Below are positions 31,685-40,497 of a DNA stretch of 64,000 bases, piece after piece. Each line of letters opens with the position of its first letter. Position 1 is the first letter of the stretch. The notes under the pieces were generated by a model. It was given only the letters and a program-made list of their open reading frames with translations, searched no databases and was not told where the DNA came from. The translations under genes were made by a program, and so were the position numbers. This DNA comes from UBA6168 sp031426435 (lineage in GTDB: Bacteria; Bacteroidota; Bacteroidia; Chitinophagales; Saprospiraceae): positions 1 through 64,000 of the forward strand of contig JANPLH010000286.1 in assembly GCA_031426435.1 (NCBI GenBank), given 5' to 3'.

Positions 31685-34249
31685 ATGGCCTATTATAAAC
31701 CCTTTGCTGGCCTCCTTTGGGCAGCCCTGTTCTTATTTGCAAATTCGCTTTCGGCACAGGTGGTGCTGAACGAATATTCGGCAGCAAACCTCGGCACCAA
31801 CCTTGACAACTACGGCAAGCACGAGGACTGGCTGGAGTTGTTCAACACCGACTCGGTGAATGCTGTTGATCTCAGCGGCTGGCAACTCAGCGACAACCCC
31901 GACAGGCCCGACAAATGGGCGTTCCCGCAGGGCATCAGCATCTCGCCGAAGGGGCACCTGCTCGTTTGGCTCAGTGGCCGTGACGAGGGAAGCGGCGGGC
32001 ACATCCACACCAACTTCAAGATTACGCAGACCAAAGGCACGCCCGAAGAACTGGTATTGAGCAACGCCAGCGGCATCTTGATGGACAGCAAAAAGGTGCG
32101 CAAAACGCAGCTTGGCCAGTGCGTTGGCCGCAAACAGGACGGCGGTGACGACTGGGGCCTTGCCACCGTCACCACTCCCGGTACCTCCAACAACAATATT
32201 TATTTCTACGAAGACTTCGTATCGGAGCCTGATTTCAGCCAGCCAGCAGGTTTCTATCAAAACCCCGTCACCGTGGAAATCACCTGCGAGGACAGCACGG
32301 CGGTCATCAGATACACCACCAACGGGAACTTGCCAACAACTGCTTCTGCCATTTACAACGGCCCCATTACCATCTCGCAGACGACGGTGCTAAAGGCCAT
32401 CGCCTTTCCCGTGGGTTTTGACCAGCTGCCGAGCTTTTTGGAATTTGGCACCTATTTCATCAATGCTGACCACACGCTGCCCGTGGTTTCGGCCTCCGGA
32501 ACACAATTGCTCCAGTTGGCCAATGGCGACCAACCCCTGCGGCCAAAAGGCTCTTTTGAGCTTTTCACTGTTGAAAAAGAACGAATTTCCAAAGTGACAG
32601 GAGAACTGAACAGCCACGGCCAAGACTCCTGGGTGAACGACCAACGTAGCATTGACTGGGTAAGCCGTGATGAAATGGGCGAAGACAACGCCATTGAAGA
32701 AGCTCTCTTCCCCGGCCTCACCGAGCGGAACGAATTCCAGCGTGTCATCCTGCGGGCCTCTGGCGACGACAACTACCCCGGTGGCAGCGGCTATACCGAG
32801 AACGGCCAGCCCGTGAGCGCCCACGTGCGGGATGCTTATATCCACAACCTCGCTGCATTGGGCGACATGAACCTGGACGTGCGCTATAGCTCGAAGATGG
32901 TCGTCTATTTCAATGGCGAATATTGGGGCGTCTATGACTTCCGCTCCTTGCCCGACGACCACGACCATACCGCCGACGAGTACAACCAAGACAAATACGA
33001 CCTGGAGTACCTGCTCACCTGGGGCGATAGTTGGGCGCAGTACGACGCCAACGGCGAGGCTTTCCAGAACTGGGAGAACTTTTACAACTTCGTGGCAAGC
33101 AACGACATGGCCGACCCCAACAACTACGCCTATGTGGAAAGCCAGCTCGACGTGGCCAGCCTCTGCGATTATTTCATCGCCAACTCCGTCACGGTGGCCT
33201 CTGACTGGCTCAACTGGAACACGGGCTGGTGGCGGGGCCTGAACCCTGAAGGCACCCACCAAAAATGGGGCTATATCCTCTGGGACCTGGATGCCACTTT
33301 CGCCTATTACATCAACTACACGGGCATACCTGACACCAGTGCTACGGCCCTGCCCTGCAACCCCGAAGTGATCGACCTCAACAATTGGGGCGACCCACAG
33401 CCGCAACGGCATATCAACCTCATCAACAAGCTGCAGGACAGCCCCAAGTTCCGGCAGTTCTACGTGACCCGGCAGGCCGACCTTTTCAAGACGACCTTCA
33501 GTTGCGACAATATGTTGAACTATTTGGATGAAATCATCAGCATCATCGGGCCGGAAATGCCAGCGCACATTGCCCGCTGGGGCGGCACCGAGCAGCAATG
33601 GCGGGACAATGTGGAGCGGCTCCGGTTTTTCGTAGAACGCCGCTGCTCCCACCTTAACGGCGGCACTGGCCTGAACGACTGCTACCAGACTAGCGGCCCC
33701 TACGACGTTGTGCTTGTGACAGAGCCAGCAGGAGCAGGCACCATTCACGCCAATTCCTTGACATACAACCAGTTGCCAGCTTCCACGCCCTTTTTTGGCG
33801 GCATCGAAACTTTGCTGAACGTGGAGCCAGCCGGGCCTGGTTATACTTTTAGTTTCTGGAAATCGAAGCACCACAGCTTTGGAGATAGTACGCTGGCGCA
33901 AAACACCATCAACCTCACGCAGGGCGATACCCTCACAGCGGTGTTCAATTTTATGCCTTCCGGCAACGAGGAGGTGGTGGCTGGCCAGTTCGACGCCAAA
34001 GTGCTGCCCTCGGTGTTCACACAGCAGTTCACGGTGAGCTACCATTTTGACGAGCCGTCCGTCGTTTCCATGCGCCTACTGGACGTGGCTGGCCGGGAAG
34101 TTTCCGCCCTTTTCACCGACAAGCGCATGAACGCTGGCGACCACCTTTTCGGCTTCGATAGCTCGGACAAGGGCATTGCCCCCGGCGTTTATTTCCTCAA
34201 CATCAAGGTGGATGGGGCGCAGCGGACGATGAAGGTAGTGAAATCTTGA
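31685..34249 (+). CDS. CotH kinase-family surface protein with lamin-tail domain and T9SS sorting signal
   Basis: A protein of 854 residues. Order: signal peptide (FAGLLWAALFLFANSLSAQ), a lamin-tail domain (VVLNEYSAANLG...DWLELFN...LSGWQLSDNP), a chitobiase-type C-terminal Ig-like domain (VTVEITCEDSTAVIRYTTNGNLP), a CotH domain (about 300-620, with GEYWGVYDFRSLPDDHDH and WGYILWDLDATFAYY), and a final T9SS type A domain with LLDVAGREV and GIAPGVYFLNIKVDG. CotH proteins are atypical kinases that phosphorylate proteins, in spores and fungi. In Bacteroidota they are surface proteins of unknown role. A second CotH protein lies at 37274-39310. Confidence 0.88.
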   Translation: MAYYKPFAGLLWAALFLFANSLSAQVVLNEYSAANLGTNLDNYGKHEDWLELFNTDSVNAVDLSGWQLSDNPDRPDKWAFPQGISISPKGHLLVWLSGRDEGSGGHIHTNFKITQTKGTPEELVLSNASGILMDSKKVRKTQLGQCVGRKQDGGDDWGLATVTTPGTSNNNIYFYEDFVSEPDFSQPAGFYQNPVTVEITCEDSTAVIRYTTNGNLPTTASAIYNGPITISQTTVLKAIAFPVGFDQLPSFLEFGTYFINADHTLPVVSASGTQLLQLANGDQPLRPKGSFELFTVEKERISKVTGELNSHGQDSWVNDQRSIDWVSRDEMGEDNAIEEALFPGLTERNEFQRVILRASGDDNYPGGSGYTENGQPVSAHVRDAYIHNLAALGDMNLDVRYSSKMVVYFNGEYWGVYDFRSLPDDHDHTADEYNQDKYDLEYLLTWGDSWAQYDANGEAFQNWENFYNFVASNDMADPNNYAYVESQLDVASLCDYFIANSVTVASDWLNWNTGWWRGLNPEGTHQKWGYILWDLDATFAYYINYTGIPDTSATALPCNPEVIDLNNWGDPQPQRHINLINKLQDSPKFRQFYVTRQADLFKTTFSCDNMLNYLDEIISIIGPEMPAHIARWGGTEQQWRDNVERLRFFVERRCSHLNGGTGLNDCYQTSGPYDVVLVTEPAGAGTIHANSLTYNQLPASTPFFGGIETLLNVEPAGPGYTFSFWKSKHHSFGDSTLAQNTINLTQGDTLTAVFNFMPSGNEEVVAGQFDAKVLPSVFTQQFTVSYHFDEPSVVSMRLLDVAGREVSALFTDKRMNAGDHLFGFDSSDKGIAPGVYFLNIKVDGAQRTMKVVKS

Positions 34250-34255
34250 TATCGA

Positions 34256-34305
34256 ATATGGGATTTTGGATTTCGGCAACTTCACCGAAATCCGAAATCC
34301 CATAT
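34256..34305. repeat. short-word hairpin (GGATTTCGG type) between convergent genes
   Basis: Arms 34256-34276 and 34285-34305 match at 20 of 21 positions with an 8-base loop. The word GAAATCCG is the one inserted in frame at 41409. It separates the ends of the CotH gene (+) and TonB receptor gene (-) and could end transcription on both strands. Confidence 0.9.
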
Positions 34306-34314
34306 CCGAAATTG

Positions 34315-36714
34315 CTAAAACTCCCCCCGCCAAGTCATAATCGGAAGCAAACCAAGCTGCCGTTTCAGCAGCACCTTCCCTTGCACGGTGTCGAAGTAGT
34401 GGTACTGTGCGTTCTTCCGATTCGTAAGATTTTGAATATCAAGCGATAGCATGGAATTCTTACCCGTTTTGTTCCATTTTTTATAGAGGCGGAGGTCAAT
34501 GCGGAAGTAGTCGTCCAGCTTTTGCGAGTAAGCTTCCTGCTGAAAATAAACCGTGTAGCCTGCAGCGGCGGAGGCTGCCGTGTCAATGGGCGTATCCCTA
34601 AAGCCACCGAGCCAAACAGCCCGCCCGCTGATGCCATTGATGATGGTTTTACCGTTTTTTTGCTTCGCAGCCTCTCGGCCAGCGGTCAGGTTGAGGGTGT
34701 GGCCGCCATCGAAGCGGGTGCTGCGCCATTTGCCACCGACGGCAGTGTATTCCGAGCGGTAGAGGGACCCCGCCAACAGAAAGAAGAAGCGGTCGGTGAG
34801 GTATTTTTGGAGGGAGAGGTCGAGGCCGTAATTGCGGCCTTTGAAGGAGTCGTTGAAAAGTCCACCCGTTTGGAACGGGTTGCTCACTCCAAAATAGGAG
34901 GGTGAAAAATCGGTAAAGTTGACCAAGGCGTAGCCGCTCTCCTTACCATCGTACATCGTAAGGTCAAACAATTTTTGAAAATACGTTTCTGCCTTTAAAA
35001 CCACTGAATTTTGTAGCTTCAACTCGTAGTTCGCCATTAGGTGGTGCGCCCGTGGGGCAAGTGGTGCAGCCGCTTTACTCCCGTAGTCAAGTGTGTTCAA
35101 CTGCATGGTCAGCGCTTGGCTGTGCAAGCCGTATGCGAGGCCGATATTACCGTCGCCCACCCGGTAGCGCAGATCTAGCCGAGGCTCGAACAACTGCTGT
35201 TTGCGCTGGATGCTGAAAAAGCTGGCGTGAAGCCCCGCCATTACCTCCAAGCGCTCGCCGATTTGGGCGTTCCAGTCCACAAAGGGCTGCACCACCCAGC
35301 CGCTGGCAGAGCCACTGAAGTCCCAAATCACAGCCCTTTTTCGGAGGAAAACATCAAAATCGCCAAGGTGCTGCGTGGCCTCCACACCTGCCCGCCAGCG
35401 GTAGCGGCCATTGGCCTTGTAGCTGAAAACACTGGAAAATCCCAGTTTTTGCTCCCGCAGCAGGTCGTTGTCCCACTGGTCATTGGAGTTGACGAGGTCG
35501 GCGGTGCGCTCATGCTCCAATGCCGACAGCACCGCCACCGTGCGCCACACGCTGCGACGTCCCATGGGCTTCACATACGTCAAACCCGCCGCCCCCATTT
35601 TCGATTGAAAATCAATATTGAAAAGCTCCTTTTCTATCGTCGCCGAATCGGTGGGAGAGCGGTAGAGGGTGCTGCTCTTGCCGCCCACGCCAAAAAGGGA
35701 CAGCTTGCCGCCCTTTTTGCCCGGCAGGGCAACATGAAAAGCCACGTCCTGGTATGCCGTTTCTTCATCGCCAAAATCAGCGCCCATCGCCGTGAGTAGG
35801 CCCGTAAACGAATACCGGTAGTTCACCAAAAAAGAGGGACTCGCCGCTTTCGCAGCCCCTGACTGCCCGCTGCCAACTGCCGAACTGCCAACTGAAATTG
35901 GGCCTTCCGCAGCTGCTTCAATGCCAATGAAACCCGCTTGTGCTATCAGTTCGTGGCGCTGGTCGTTGCCGCTGCGCAAGCTCATGTCCATGATGCCGCC
36001 GAGGGCATTGCCGTACTGCGCTGGGAAGGCACCCGTAAGCAAGCTGCTGCTGCCGAGCAATTGGGCGCTGAGGATGTTCACGCCGCCACCTGCCCCAGTT
36101 GGTCGGTCGCTGAAAGTGCCAGCATTTGCGGTGTGGTTGGGGTTCACGATTTCCACACCTTCCAGCCGCCACTGGAGGGCATTGGGCGAATTGCCCCGCA
36201 CGGAAATGATGTTCGTGCCATCGTTGTCGCCCGCTACACCGGGGTAGGCCATGGCCAACCTTGCCGGGTCGAAATTGGTGCCGGGAAAGCGGAACTGCTC
36301 CTCCACGCTGAAGTTCAGGCGGTTGATGGGGGCATCGGACGAATTGCTGAGGGAAGATGCTTTTACTATTATGGCCTGCAAGCTGTCCGCCCGCTCCCGT
36401 AGCTGTATGTTCAGCACCGTCTCCCGGCCTGATGCCACCAGCACTTCGGTGATGGTCAGCGTCTCGTATCCGAGGTGAGAAACTTGGAGTTGGTAGCGGC
36501 CAACCGGTAGCTTTTCGATGATATAATTACCTGATTCATTGGTGGTTGTGCCAATGGGTGGGTTGGTTTTGAGCAGATAAGCGGTCGCTCCGTTCAATGG
36601 TTCGCCGTTGTCGGCGTCCCTCACATTTCCCCGCAGGGTTTGCCCCGGAGATTGCGCAAGTACAGTAGTTGCGAAGCAAATAAAGGTGAGCAAGAGTGGT
36701 ATTAGTTTTTTCAT
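34315..36714 (-). CDS. TonB-dependent outer membrane receptor with carboxypeptidase-like N-terminal domain
   Basis: A protein of 799 residues; the start at 36714 opens the signal peptide (MKKLIPLLLTFICFATTVLA). Then come a CarboxypepD_reg-like domain (LRGNVRDADNGEPLNGATAYLL...GNYIIEKLPVGRYQLQVSHLGYE), a plug (ISVRGNSPNALQWRLEGVEIVNPNH, GGGVNILSAQLLGSS) and a beta barrel ending RQLGLLPIMTWRGEF. It should import a TonB-energised ligand, but no SusD partner is adjacent. A low-complexity run GSSAVGSGQSGAAKAAS (DNA near 35861-35905) is encoded by an in-frame word repeat in a loop. A near-consensus -7 element (AACCTTTG on the minus strand, 36729-36736) lies 14 bases upstream. Confidence 0.92.
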   Translation of the reverse strand: MKKLIPLLLTFICFATTVLAQSPGQTLRGNVRDADNGEPLNGATAYLLKTNPPIGTTTNESGNYIIEKLPVGRYQLQVSHLGYETLTITEVLVASGRETVLNIQLRERADSLQAIIVKASSLSNSSDAPINRLNFSVEEQFRFPGTNFDPARLAMAYPGVAGDNDGTNIISVRGNSPNALQWRLEGVEIVNPNHTANAGTFSDRPTGAGGGVNILSAQLLGSSSLLTGAFPAQYGNALGGIMDMSLRSGNDQRHELIAQAGFIGIEAAAEGPISVGSSAVGSGQSGAAKAASPSFLVNYRYSFTGLLTAMGADFGDEETAYQDVAFHVALPGKKGGKLSLFGVGGKSSTLYRSPTDSATIEKELFNIDFQSKMGAAGLTYVKPMGRRSVWRTVAVLSALEHERTADLVNSNDQWDNDLLREQKLGFSSVFSYKANGRYRWRAGVEATQHLGDFDVFLRKRAVIWDFSGSASGWVVQPFVDWNAQIGERLEVMAGLHASFFSIQRKQQLFEPRLDLRYRVGDGNIGLAYGLHSQALTMQLNTLDYGSKAAAPLAPRAHHLMANYELKLQNSVVLKAETYFQKLFDLTMYDGKESGYALVNFTDFSPSYFGVSNPFQTGGLFNDSFKGRNYGLDLSLQKYLTDRFFFLLAGSLYRSEYTAVGGKWRSTRFDGGHTLNLTAGREAAKQKNGKTIINGISGRAVWLGGFRDTPIDTAASAAAGYTVYFQQEAYSQKLDDYFRIDLRLYKKWNKTGKNSMLSLDIQNLTNRKNAQYHYFDTVQGKVLLKRQLGLLPIMTWRGEF
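35861..35894 (-). repeat. in-frame word repeat inside the TonB receptor gene
   Basis: Four copies of a (G/C)AACTGCC-type word, the same family as the insertions in the amidohydrolase, trpE and nucleotidyltransferase genes. Confidence 0.75.
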
Positions 36715-36741
36715 GGCAATGCATATAACAAAGGTTCGTGA

Positions 36742-36881
36742 AGGTTTCAAGTTTTAGGTTTCATGGAGTTTTCTCGTAATTTGGAGGTGACTAGCGTTTT
36801 TGAAATGACTTTAATAGCAACGCAACCATTACAAAAATGATTGTAGCAGGCATTTCCATGAAACCTGAAACTTGAAACCTC
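36742..36881. repeat. 140-base unit bounded by 25-base inverted repeats
   Basis: Arms 36742-36766 and 36857-36881 are complementary at 24 of 25 positions and built from (A)GGTTTCA words; 90 bases lie between them without an ORF. It sits between the CDGSH and TonB receptor genes. Confidence 0.85.
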
Positions 36882-36894
36882 ACGTACCATTGCA

Positions 36895-36936
36895 TAAAAA
36901 CAAAGGTGACACCTTTCAACTGAAAGTGTCACCCTT
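36895..36936 (-). terminator. terminator of the CDGSH gene
   Basis: On the minus strand GGTGACACTTTC pairs with GAAAGGTGTCACC (one bulge, 4-base loop), followed by TTTGTTTTTA. It lies 23 bases after the CDGSH stop codon. Confidence 0.75.
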
Positions 36937-36958
36937 GGCTTGGCTAAACTGTCGTTCG

Positions 36959-37189
36959 TCAAACCACTTTCTTCGGCGGCAGGTCAAATGCCACTGCCGC
37001 TTCCGCAAAGCCGTACGCCTTGTGCGCCCCATCGCAAAACGGCTTGTTGGCGCTGTGCCCACAACGGCAAAGCGAGACGATAGTTCGGCCTTGGAGGCCG
37101 TAGGCATTGCCCGCTGGGTCGAGGATTTCAAACTCCCCATCCACTTTGATGGAGCCGTTGTTGTTGATAGTAATTTTCGTTTTTTCCAT
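36959..37189 (-). CDS. CDGSH-type iron-sulfur protein
   Basis: A protein of 76 residues; the ATG at 37189 was chosen because the upstream frame is the repeat hairpin. The single CDGSH motif is LCRCGHSANKPFCDGAHK, with three Cys and one His to bind a 2Fe-2S cluster in mitoNEET fashion. The N-terminal half (ITINNNGSIKVDGEFEILDPAGNAYGLQG) is a beta segment usual in bacterial members. It is cytoplasmic, with a probable redox or cluster-transfer role. The gene is isolated by hairpins on both sides. Confidence 0.9.
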   Translation of the reverse strand: MEKTKITINNNGSIKVDGEFEILDPAGNAYGLQGRTIVSLCRCGHSANKPFCDGAHKAYGFAEAAVAFDLPPKKVV

Positions 37190-37199
37190 GTTAAAAGGT

Positions 37200-37269
37200 T
37201 TGTGGTCGCCCAATTTATTGGGCTGGCCGATGATACTAATGGCCTGCCCAATAAATTGAGCGGCCACAA
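37200..37269. repeat. 29-base inverted repeat upstream of the CDGSH gene
   Basis: Arms 37200-37228 and 37241-37269 pair with four mismatches around a 12-base loop; the core CAATTTATTGGGC is perfect. It fills the gap between the CotH stop and the CDGSH start. Confidence 0.88.
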
Positions 37270-37273
37270 TGAA

Positions 37274-39310
37274 TTATTGCTTCACTACCAGCCTGCTCCA
37301 AACCCGCCCATCGCTGGTAGCCGTCAACCAATAACAACCCGGCGACAGCCTGCTGGTTTCCACGTCGGCCTTGTTTTTTAGGTCAAACGCTTGCCAAACC
37401 ACCTCGCCCAGTGCATTCGTCAGGCACAGGTCGAAATGGGCGGGGCCGCTTACCCGAAGGTTATTTTCAAAGGGATTTGGGGCAATGGTGACGCCGCTCC
37501 AAATGCCCTCGGCCTCGCCCACGGCGGAGACGGGCGAGCAGTCGCCCACGGGCAAGTTGGTGTCCATCCATACGGCACGGCGAGCCACCCAGTCTTGCAG
37601 CCGCTCGACTTCCTCTGCATAGCTCTGTGGCAGCGGCTGCGGGTTCGGCCATACGTAGATTCCGATGATGTCCCAAACCTTAAAGTTTTCCACCTGTGGG
37701 CCATCCAATTGCACCTCTTTTTCAGCGATGATGGCCGATAGGCTGTCTGGGTGCAGGGCACCTTCCCGCAGCTCGTGCCAACGGCAGGCGGCTTGCTTCG
37801 CAAAGGCGGTGTCCTGCCAGATGCGCTGCCAAAAGAAGGGCAGCAGGTCGGTATTGGTGGCAAGCCAATCGTGCCGCCAGCCGCTGGTGCTCCAGCCATC
37901 GGAGTAGTCGGCGTTGTTGAAGGCGAGGTCAAAGTCCCAAGGTGGCCCGGCCTTTAGTTTACCGTTTTTGTCCTTGTGCAGGAAGGTGGAGAGCCAGTAG
38001 GCATCCACGTTGTTCGAGAGTTCGTAGAGCAGGATGAAGTCGGTGAACGACCCCTCTCCCGCAAAGCGCCGCCAACCGAGGTCGGGGTCTTGAAAAAATG
38101 GGGCCTTCATTGCCCGCTCAAAACTGTCAATATACGACTCAATGTATGCTGCTTGCCCCACGGTTATTTCGTCAGCCTTGGGGTAATGAAACTGGTAATA
38201 AAGCAGGTTGGCCGTGTTGTTGATGGGAAAATGTTGCGAAGCAAAGCCGCCGAGGTTCGTGCCGTTTTGCCAGTCAATCTTGATGATATAGCCGCCAGTC
38301 ACGTCTTCGCCCGTGTTTTCGTCGGTGTCCAGCTTCGCAATGTCCACCCGCTGGCTGTCCCGTTTGATGCGCTCGCCGAGGACATAGACTCCCCGGTACT
38401 CGCCGTCAATCACCAGTTCGCAGTGGCGCATCCGAGTACCGTAGCGGCCCATTTTTTCAAAAATGGTTTGGGCCAAGTAATTGCGCATCAATGTTTTATC
38501 GGAATAATTGGCGAGCAGCACCCAGTCGTTTTCGGCGGGCATGCCGAGCAGGCTGGCGTCGTTGCTGGAGCCGTCGGGCTGTTGTGTCTCGAAGTTGAAC
38601 GACTTTTTGGGCATCCAACTGGAGCTGTTGCCACGCTGCTCGATGGCGATTTGGCCATCGTAGCTGGTGGGCGGGTCCCCGACGAAATTGGTCTGGCCGG
38701 AGTTGTCAATGATTTGCAGGTTGCAGGTGATTTTCTGCTCATTGGGGATCACCTGCCCATTGGTGCTGATTTTTACGATGGGCAAGGAGGAGGAAAAAAA
38801 CGGGTAAGGCGTTGGCGGGTTCGGCCCGAAAGTGATGCTCCAATCGAATAGCTCGCCCGCATCGGCGAAGGGGTAGGTGTCCCTGATTTTCAGTGTCCAA
38901 GTGCCGTTGGGGTCTTGGCCGTCCTGGAAAACGCTCATAAACCCCTCCGGCTTGAAAGTGCCAGTGTAGGGCCACCAAACCTCCCAGATGCCCTGCGGGG
39001 CATTTGCATTGAAGCAGGTGTTGAGGTAGCCGTCGGTGTCCCCGCCGTTGTCGGAGGTGAGTTCGGCCTCGGTGCCGTCAGGTGCGATGAGGCTGATGAA
39101 AAGGTCGCCGTTCCAGGCGTGGGTCAAGTTGATGCAGACGGTCTCGACGCCAAAGCTGGCACCCGTTGCCGTAGGCAAACCGCTAACTTCGATGTCATAA
39201 AAACCAATATTGCCATCGTCAGGGATGGGCAGGTTGAAGGTGTCGGTGAAGGTTTGCGCCAGCGAAAAGCATGGGAGCAGGAGGAAAAACAGGTGTATGG
39301 ATTTCGCCAA
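37274..39310 (-). CDS. CotH-family surface protein with P-domain and T9SS signal, TTG start
   Basis: The product has 678 residues from a TTG start at 39310, which gives a clean signal peptide (AKSIHLFFLLLPCFSLAQ). The longer frame to 39394 is rejected because the promoter -7 element TACCTTTG lies inside it (39328-39335) and it would leave only 11 bases to the divergent gene. Order: proprotein-convertase P-domain (HAWNGDLFISLIAPDGTEAEL...GTWTLKIRDTYPFADAG), a CotH domain (about 190-520: IAIEQRGNSSSWMPKKSFNFE, GEYRGVYVLGERIKRD, GPPWDFDLAFNNADY) and a T9SS type A domain (VTIAPNPFENNLRVSG). It is probably a surface-anchored protein of unknown role, related in domain use to 31685-34249. Confidence 0.85.
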   Translation of the reverse strand: MAKSIHLFFLLLPCFSLAQTFTDTFNLPIPDDGNIGFYDIEVSGLPTATGASFGVETVCINLTHAWNGDLFISLIAPDGTEAELTSDNGGDTDGYLNTCFNANAPQGIWEVWWPYTGTFKPEGFMSVFQDGQDPNGTWTLKIRDTYPFADAGELFDWSITFGPNPPTPYPFFSSSLPIVKISTNGQVIPNEQKITCNLQIIDNSGQTNFVGDPPTSYDGQIAIEQRGNSSSWMPKKSFNFETQQPDGSSNDASLLGMPAENDWVLLANYSDKTLMRNYLAQTIFEKMGRYGTRMRHCELVIDGEYRGVYVLGERIKRDSQRVDIAKLDTDENTGEDVTGGYIIKIDWQNGTNLGGFASQHFPINNTANLLYYQFHYPKADEITVGQAAYIESYIDSFERAMKAPFFQDPDLGWRRFAGEGSFTDFILLYELSNNVDAYWLSTFLHKDKNGKLKAGPPWDFDLAFNNADYSDGWSTSGWRHDWLATNTDLLPFFWQRIWQDTAFAKQAACRWHELREGALHPDSLSAIIAEKEVQLDGPQVENFKVWDIIGIYVWPNPQPLPQSYAEEVERLQDWVARRAVWMDTNLPVGDCSPVSAVGEAEGIWSGVTIAPNPFENNLRVSGPAHFDLCLTNALGEVVWQAFDLKNKADVETSRLSPGCYWLTATSDGRVWSRLVVKQ

Positions 39311-39327
39311 GATGATGGTGTTTTGGA

Positions 39328-39335
39328 CAAAGGTA
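39328..39335 (-). promoter_or_regulatory. -7 element deciding the start of the P-domain/CotH gene
   Basis: TACCTTTG on the minus strand, 17 bases upstream of the TTG at 39310; no -33 TTG at good spacing. Confidence 0.5.
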
Positions 39336-39350
39336 AAAAAACTTGGAGGG

Positions 39351-39380
39351 TTGGGGTTTGGAGGTTTACACGTAACTTTG
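39351..39380 (+). promoter_or_regulatory. promoter of the kinase-fold gene
   Basis: TTGG (39351-39354), an 18-base spacer and TAACTTTG (39373-39380), 25 bases before the ATG at 39406. Divergent from the preceding element. Confidence 0.6.
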
Positions 39381-39405
39381 ACAGGCATTTTCAAAACACC
39401 ATTTT

Positions 39406-39927
39406 ATGACAAAACGCTATCCACGGACTTTATCTGCTGGTGCAAACAATACGGTCGTTGCCTTGACCGAATCAGAAGTTGGCAAGCTTTTTTTCGGGGA
39501 CACCCGCTCCGACATCGGCTCGGAGGCGGAAAAAATGAAGTTTGCCAACGCTATCAATGGCTTAATCGTCAGGTTCGTACGATTGGATGTCTTCGAAAAC
39601 GACAGCGAAATGCTTGTCATGGAGCGTTTGTTTCCGCACGATTTTCGGGCATTCGAGCATGAAAAACGGCTGCTTTGGTTGGATGTTTTTGAGGATGAAT
39701 TGAACCAATTGCACCAAGCAGGTTTCGTTCATCGGGGTTTGCAACGTCCAACCAATATGCCTGGAATGGCCTACGACAATATTTTTCTCACCCCAAATGG
39801 CATTCGATTGATTGATGTGGGAATTTCCGCACTTCGAGCCCAGGTCGGCGATCGCTTATTCGACCGCTTTGTGGAACAGGAGCGAGAAGAATTTGAAAAA
39901 TTCAGGGAGTTTTTCCTTGCCAGATAG
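39406..39927 (+). CDS. small protein-kinase-fold protein, probably degenerate
   Basis: A protein of 173 residues, much shorter than a full kinase. The order suggests a trimmed kinase fold: a glycine-containing first loop (LSAGANNTVVALTESEVGKLFF) with a possible strand-3 Lys, a hinge-like LVMERLFP, then HQAGFVHRGLQRPTN in place of the HRDLKxxN catalytic loop, DNIFLTPNGIRLIDVG in place of the DFG strand. Asp is replaced in the HRD position (HRG), while IDVG keeps an Asp. It may be an RIO/aminoglycoside-kinase relative or a pseudokinase. It ends two bases from the convergent NUDIX gene. Confidence 0.55.
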   Translation: MTKRYPRTLSAGANNTVVALTESEVGKLFFGDTRSDIGSEAEKMKFANAINGLIVRFVRLDVFENDSEMLVMERLFPHDFRAFEHEKRLLWLDVFEDELNQLHQAGFVHRGLQRPTNMPGMAYDNIFLTPNGIRLIDVGISALRAQVGDRLFDRFVEQEREEFEKFREFFLAR

Positions 39928-39929
39928 TC

Positions 39930-40484
39930 TCACAGCCCTCGCTCTAACCTCCCCAGCCCTCGCAGCACCCCACTCTCGGTATGCGGGTGAATGAACTCGC
40001 CATTGAACAACATTTTGCGAAGCTCGTCCAAAGAAATCTCCAGCACCCGGATATCCTCGCCGTCATCGAGGTCTGGCTCTCCCGTTTTTTCGGCCCCTAT
40101 TGCCAAGTAGAGGTGCACATAACTGTCCATGAAAACGGGATTGGCTGCCACGCAGCCGAGGTAATACCAATCGGGAGCGGAGTAGCCGGTCTCTTCAAGT
40201 AGTTCCCGTTTGCCAGCTTGCTGGTGGTCTTCACCAGCATCCACCATGCCACCGGGCAGTTCGAGCGAGTAGGCCATGATGCCGAAGCGGAAATTGTCGG
40301 CCATGACCACGTTGTTCTCTTTCGTGACGGCCATCACGGTCACCGAGTCGTTGCCCGTCAAGGTCACAATACGGATGTCCTTGCCGTTGCGGGGGTTTCG
40401 CAGGTGGTCAAAACGGGCACGGAAAAGATTCAGGTCGGTCGTTGCTGGTTCGGAGTGGAGGCGCTCCCAGGCGTCATTTTTCAT
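39930..40484 (-). CDS. NUDIX hydrolase (ADP-ribose pyrophosphatase-like)
   Basis: A protein of 184 residues with a complete Nudix box Gx5Ex7REUxEExGU from Gly79 (E85, R93-E94, E97-E98). The upstream VTVMAVTKENNVVMADNFRFG and the ELPGG entry resemble ADP-ribose pyrophosphatases, which cut nucleoside diphosphates linked to a sugar using Mg2+. No signal peptide. A perfect -7 TACATTTG (40507-40514) lies 22 bases upstream and overlaps the divergent promoter of the glycoside hydrolase gene. Confidence 0.93.
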   Translation of the reverse strand: MKNDAWERLHSEPATTDLNLFRARFDHLRNPRNGKDIRIVTLTGNDSVTVMAVTKENNVVMADNFRFGIMAYSLELPGGMVDAGEDHQQAGKRELLEETGYSAPDWYYLGCVAANPVFMDSYVHLYLAIGAEKTGEPDLDDGEDIRVLEISLDELRKMLFNGEFIHPHTESGVLRGLGRLERGL

Positions 40485-40497
40485 GTGTCAAATTATT

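Noticed and set aside
32390..34045. A 551-codon open frame on the minus strand
   Set aside because: It is antisense to the CotH/T9SS gene, which has clear domains; the frame is open because of high GC third positions.
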